A stretch of 64,000 bases of DNA from Litomosoides sigmodontis. Taxonomy: Eukaryota; Nematoda; Chromadorea; Rhabditida; Onchocercidae. Position numbers and translations under genes: made by a program. Numbering within the stretch: the stretch's first letter is position 1; the number at the start of each line of letters is the position of its first letter. This document shows, in pieces, positions 60,501 through 64,000 of this stretch. Below the pieces are notes generated by a model that saw only the letters and a program-made list of their open reading frames with translations, had not been told where the DNA came from and made no database searches. The stretch is from contig OY718804.1 of the NCBI GenBank assembly GCA_963070105.1, positions 925,720-989,719 on the forward strand, in the 5' to 3' direction.

Positions 60501-63500
60501 AGAAATTAGATATGAAAGCGTCCGAGCAGACTTACATGTTAAGTCTGTTTGATTTCTAAAAATTGCAATTAACATGAAGAACTTTTAGGAACTGGTCAAA
60601 TAATTGGTATGTCAGCAACTCTTCCGAATATTGATCAGCTTTCGAAGTTTCTTAATGCTGTGGTATTTTCAACTAAATTTCGTCCTGTAAGTGCGATATT
60701 TGCATCAGCAGGCAAATTATGTCAAGAAATTGGTTGAACATACAGTTTATCTGTTTAAGTGAGAAGAGATAAGAGAAATCAGAGTTCGTGCAAAATTTAT
60801 TTTTATTTAAACTGCTAAGAATATTCATTTATCCAGAGCACATACTTGTACCCTCGCAATTACTTTTTTTTCAGGTGAAATTGATAGAGAAGGTGAAGGT
60901 GGGCAATTCTCTCTATATGGTGCAACCGGAGGGAAAATTGGAATTCGAAATGAATTTAGATGAAAGTGTGCGTGTTTCTTTAATCCAAAGTTTTTTGTCA
61001 TCGTCAGTATTGCTTACTTTCTTGCACTGATTGTTTCTTTTTTTATCAAACAGCTAATTCCAGTTATGTTGACCATTTAACCGTTTTTTAGAAATTGAAA
61101 AATCGTGACACAGATGGACTAGTACCTTTATTGCACGATATCGTGCCAAAACAATCGGTTCTAATTTTCTGTCCCACTAAACTAAATTGTGAAAATGTAT
61201 GTAGAACTGTTTCACATCTAATGCCAAGGTTTTTTTTCACTTCTATCCATTTATAATGTTTATTGCAGAATTTTGGAAATCAGTACGTATGTTAACTGCT
61301 AGTAGATCCACTGTTTATGGACAACGATTAGATAATAAATTAGCAGCCTTTTTTGAATGACATGATATGTCATTTTTAACTCACAAATCAGTTTGAGAAT
61401 TCAGGTATGTTCGCGAACATAAAAAAGCTGAAAAACTATCTGCAATCAAGGCTTTGAAGAGTGAGGAAGATGGAAAGCTTCCCTCTTTACTGGAATTAAG
61501 CATTATGCGTGGCGTTGCCTATCATCATAGTGGTTTAACAGCCGACGAAAGAAAGATTATCGAGGGGGCTTTTCAGGTTTCTGTCATAAATTCAAAATTT
61601 TTTGGTCCGAATTTATAAATATTTCAGGTGAATATTCAATTTCGACTGACCATTGTGACTTTCATTTTGTCATAAGCTTAAATTAAGCTTTGTGATTCCA
61701 AATGATTCACGATGAAAGTTACATCCAAATAAATAATTTCAATATTTGAAGGACGGAATTATTAATGTAATCTGCTGTACTTCTACTTTGGCAGCGGGAG
61801 TTAATCTTCCGGCTCGGCGAGTTATAATCAGAGCTCCACTGGTTGGCAAAGAACCACTTCGTAAAACGCAATATCTCCAAATGATTGGTCGAGCTGGTCG
61901 AGCAGGTTATGATGATGTAGGAGAAGCAGTTACAATCTTACATTCTAGTTATGAGGAAGCCAAGGTAGCACTGTTTGTTGTTAGTACATTTTAAACAAAC
62001 TTCTTACTCATGGAATATTGTTTTTTATGCAAGGAAAAGATAATAAGTCTTTGAATAGATCGCTGCACTACAGTTAAGTAAATGGTAATGATGACAGTCG
62101 ATTGATAACTCTAAGGAGTATTTCTTCAGTTAATTTTTTCCAGAATTTTTGTCATTAATTTGGTTGTTTTGTTTTAGTTTTTAGACATGATCGGTGGACC
62201 TTTACCAGAATGTAGTAGTTCACTAAATGAACCATCAATGTTTTCATCGTTCGTGCTGGACTTGATCTCATTGAAGATTGGTTTTTTTCTTAATACTGAT
62301 AAATTTATAAATTTTATTTGTAGTTGTATTACTACCAAGAAATGTGTTGCATGAAATTTCTTTTCAAATAGCGCAACGGATGGAGGAATTGGAAGCTGTA
62401 GTGCAACAAACGCTATTTGGAATGCAAAATAATAATAGTGGAGAACTACTACGAGAAATGTTGGAATATTTAACGAAACATAATTTAGTGACTGTTGATG
62501 AAGTAAGATTGTTTCGTTCAACCATGTCTGAGACAACATGAATTTCTAAAATGCTTTTTGAACATGTCTTATGCATTTGAATCAGTCTAGCATTGGTTTT
62601 AGGATGGGAGCTATTCAGTTTCAATTTTTGGCATTGCAGTTTTTTCGGCTTCCCTATCACCATTGATAGTACCACAGATGTGCGCTTTGTTATCAAATAA
62701 TTTGAACGAAGTATGTTTTTTCCATTTACTGCCATACAATTTCAGTTGGAAGCGAATATTGTTCCATGTTTTAAAAGGTTTTGAAAGTAACGATTTCAAT
62801 AAGGAACTTTTGAATTAATTGATTATAATCTTTATAACATAAACCTCAAAAGTCTAGTCAGGCATATAGTTAATGTAAATGCAAAATTGAAATTTTGCTG
62901 ACTAGCACATTCGATGGTTAACTTAGGCATTTATGAATATTGTTGAACTAATCATAGGCTTGCCTTACTAAGTTTGATTACTCTCGACTTCCTGAACATA
63001 TAAATTATTTTGGTTTCTTTTTTTTTATTTTTGTTTCGCTGTATCTTGGGATGGTTAATAATAACGGTTGATTGGAATGAATTAGATTCTTGAGTGCTCA
63101 TCTTACAATTGAATGTAGTTCTATTGGAATCATTGCGTCCATAACCTAGTTGTGTAAAAATATCCAGCATTATTTGTTAAAGCTTTTTATGCTTAGAGAT
63201 TTTTCAGGGTGTTGTGCTGTCTACGCATTTTCATCTGTTATTCATGATGGTACCCTTCGATATAAGTGTTGATGTTGATTGGAATATATTCTATGAAGAG
63301 GTTGTATCTCAATATATGCAGCGATTTTTGTTATGTAAAATATGGTTATTCAAGTAATTTACTGATTTCAAATTCCTCAGAATCACATTGCAGCTCATAT
63401 TATACTTTAACATTGGTTAATTTTAAACTGTTTTAACTTTATTTCTAGCTCATATTATGCTAGGACCTTTTCCAATATCTTATTATCATGTCTCACTTTT

Positions 63501-64000
63501 GAAATCTCAAAACTTTTTGCTTCTTGAATATACATTTCTCTCGATACTCATTATTTAGGGTCATACGTCATACCTAGTTTTTTGAAAATTTGTTCGTTGC
63601 AGTACAAAGCATTACCAAGATCTGAGCAAGCCTTACTTGCACGATTGGGACTGGATGATAAACAACTTGTCCGATGTTTCATCGATCGGCCTAAATTGGT
63701 GAGTTTTTAATTTTATTAAAATGTCGATGTTTGATAAACGCTTGGTCTCATCTACGTGTATTGGTTATCAGTATTTCCTTACTCTAGTTCATTTAGTTCA
63801 TTTATCCAGCACCTTATTAGACTACATGATTCTAGTTCGAATCGAAACATCAGTGTTTTTGATTATATCCAGTATGTAATATGTAACTGGCACCTCTTTC
63901 TAATTCACGATACCATTTTCGATCGCCAGATAAGGTACTAAAATTAGTAACAACTCAATGCATGAATGCATGTCTACCACGTAACTTACAGGATGAAAGT
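57571..64000 (+). CDS. HELQ: HELQ (POLQ-like) 3'-5' DNA helicase, 3' end beyond window
   Basis: Exons: 57571-57710, 58158-58264, 58371-58456, 58661-58778, 59044-59141, 59338-59418, 59596-59662, 59965-60098, 60316-60385, 60589-60686, 60875-60973 (or 60967), 61092-61228, 61405-61576, 61752-61964, 62178-62280, 62324-62502, 62603-62710, 63208-63300, 63603-63698, and the start of another at 63992. All phases join, about 736 codons so far. Motifs: FYDWQ (Q-like motif, 149-153), Walker A TGAGKT (174-179), PYIAIVQEK (Ia), [19 protein letters not shown] (276-279), GMSATL (III), [11 protein letters not shown] (IV), [24 protein letters not shown] (V), [10 protein letters not shown] (VI, 512-521), then winged-helix and ratchet regions. 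HELQ unwinds DNA 3'-5' and acts in crosslink repair and replication-fork recovery; C. elegans helq-1 promotes RAD-51 removal. The N-terminus before the core is about 150 residues, shorter than in human; the frame stays open up to the acceptor at 57531, so upstream exons are possible. Several donors are weak and one acceptor (61751) is AAG. Confidence 0.92.

Noticed and set aside
62174..62735. 121- and 123-codon minus-strand frames
   Set aside because: Shadows of HELQ exons 62178-62280, 62324-62502 and 62603-62710.

Overview
The window reads as AT-rich nuclear DNA from a nematode, most likely a parasitic, spirurid/filarial-like one; the clade is a guess. The evidence is many introns with short T-rich acceptors (TTTCAG and similar), trinucleotide and tetranucleotide tracts that run for hundreds of bases, and three conserved animal genes whose exons join in frame. 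I saw no bacterial-style operons, no rRNA and no CRISPR array.

Layout. Positions 1-21.5 kb hold no gene I can name: AT-rich intergenic or far-upstream DNA with very long microsatellites (AAT at 6.1-7.3 kb, ATT at 15.5-16.8 kb, a 7-bp repeat at 9.6-10.1 kb, ATTT tracts), a tRNA-like sequence at 4.1 kb, and one small coding-like island at 13.4 kb. From 21519 to 54159 (+) lies a large gene of 18 joined exons encoding a 1095-residue AGAP/centaurin-gamma Arf GTPase-activating protein (C. elegans cnt-2 family): GTPase-like domain, split PH domain, ArfGAP zinc finger, ankyrin repeats. On the minus strand, 56673-55043, a five-exon gene encodes a 229-residue TMEM147 homologue, convergent with AGAP. 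From 57571 (+) to the window end a HELQ/POLQ-like DNA repair helicase runs off the edge; it is divergent from TMEM147 across about 0.9 kb.

The most interesting feature is the architecture of the AGAP locus. Intron 1 is 13.8 kb and the gene carries extra coding-like exons whose predicted donors all fall in phase 1, the phase needed to join exon 2 or exon 7: candidates at 13372-13429, 26247-26388 and 34271-34904 for alternative N-termini, and 44461-44901 either as a 441-nt phase-neutral cassette or as the first exon of an isoform without the GTPase-like domain. The 34271 exon has a leader with three minimal upstream ORFs, one of them a bare start-stop, and lies about 2 kb downstream of a promoter-like cluster (E-box, forkhead site, two nuclear-receptor-type repeats, TATA). 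These alternative exons are inferred from frame, splice phase and composition only.

The three genes have unrelated jobs: membrane traffic (AGAP), ER translocon assembly (TMEM147) and DNA crosslink/replication repair (HELQ). Their adjacency is ordinary eukaryotic gene order, not a functional cluster.
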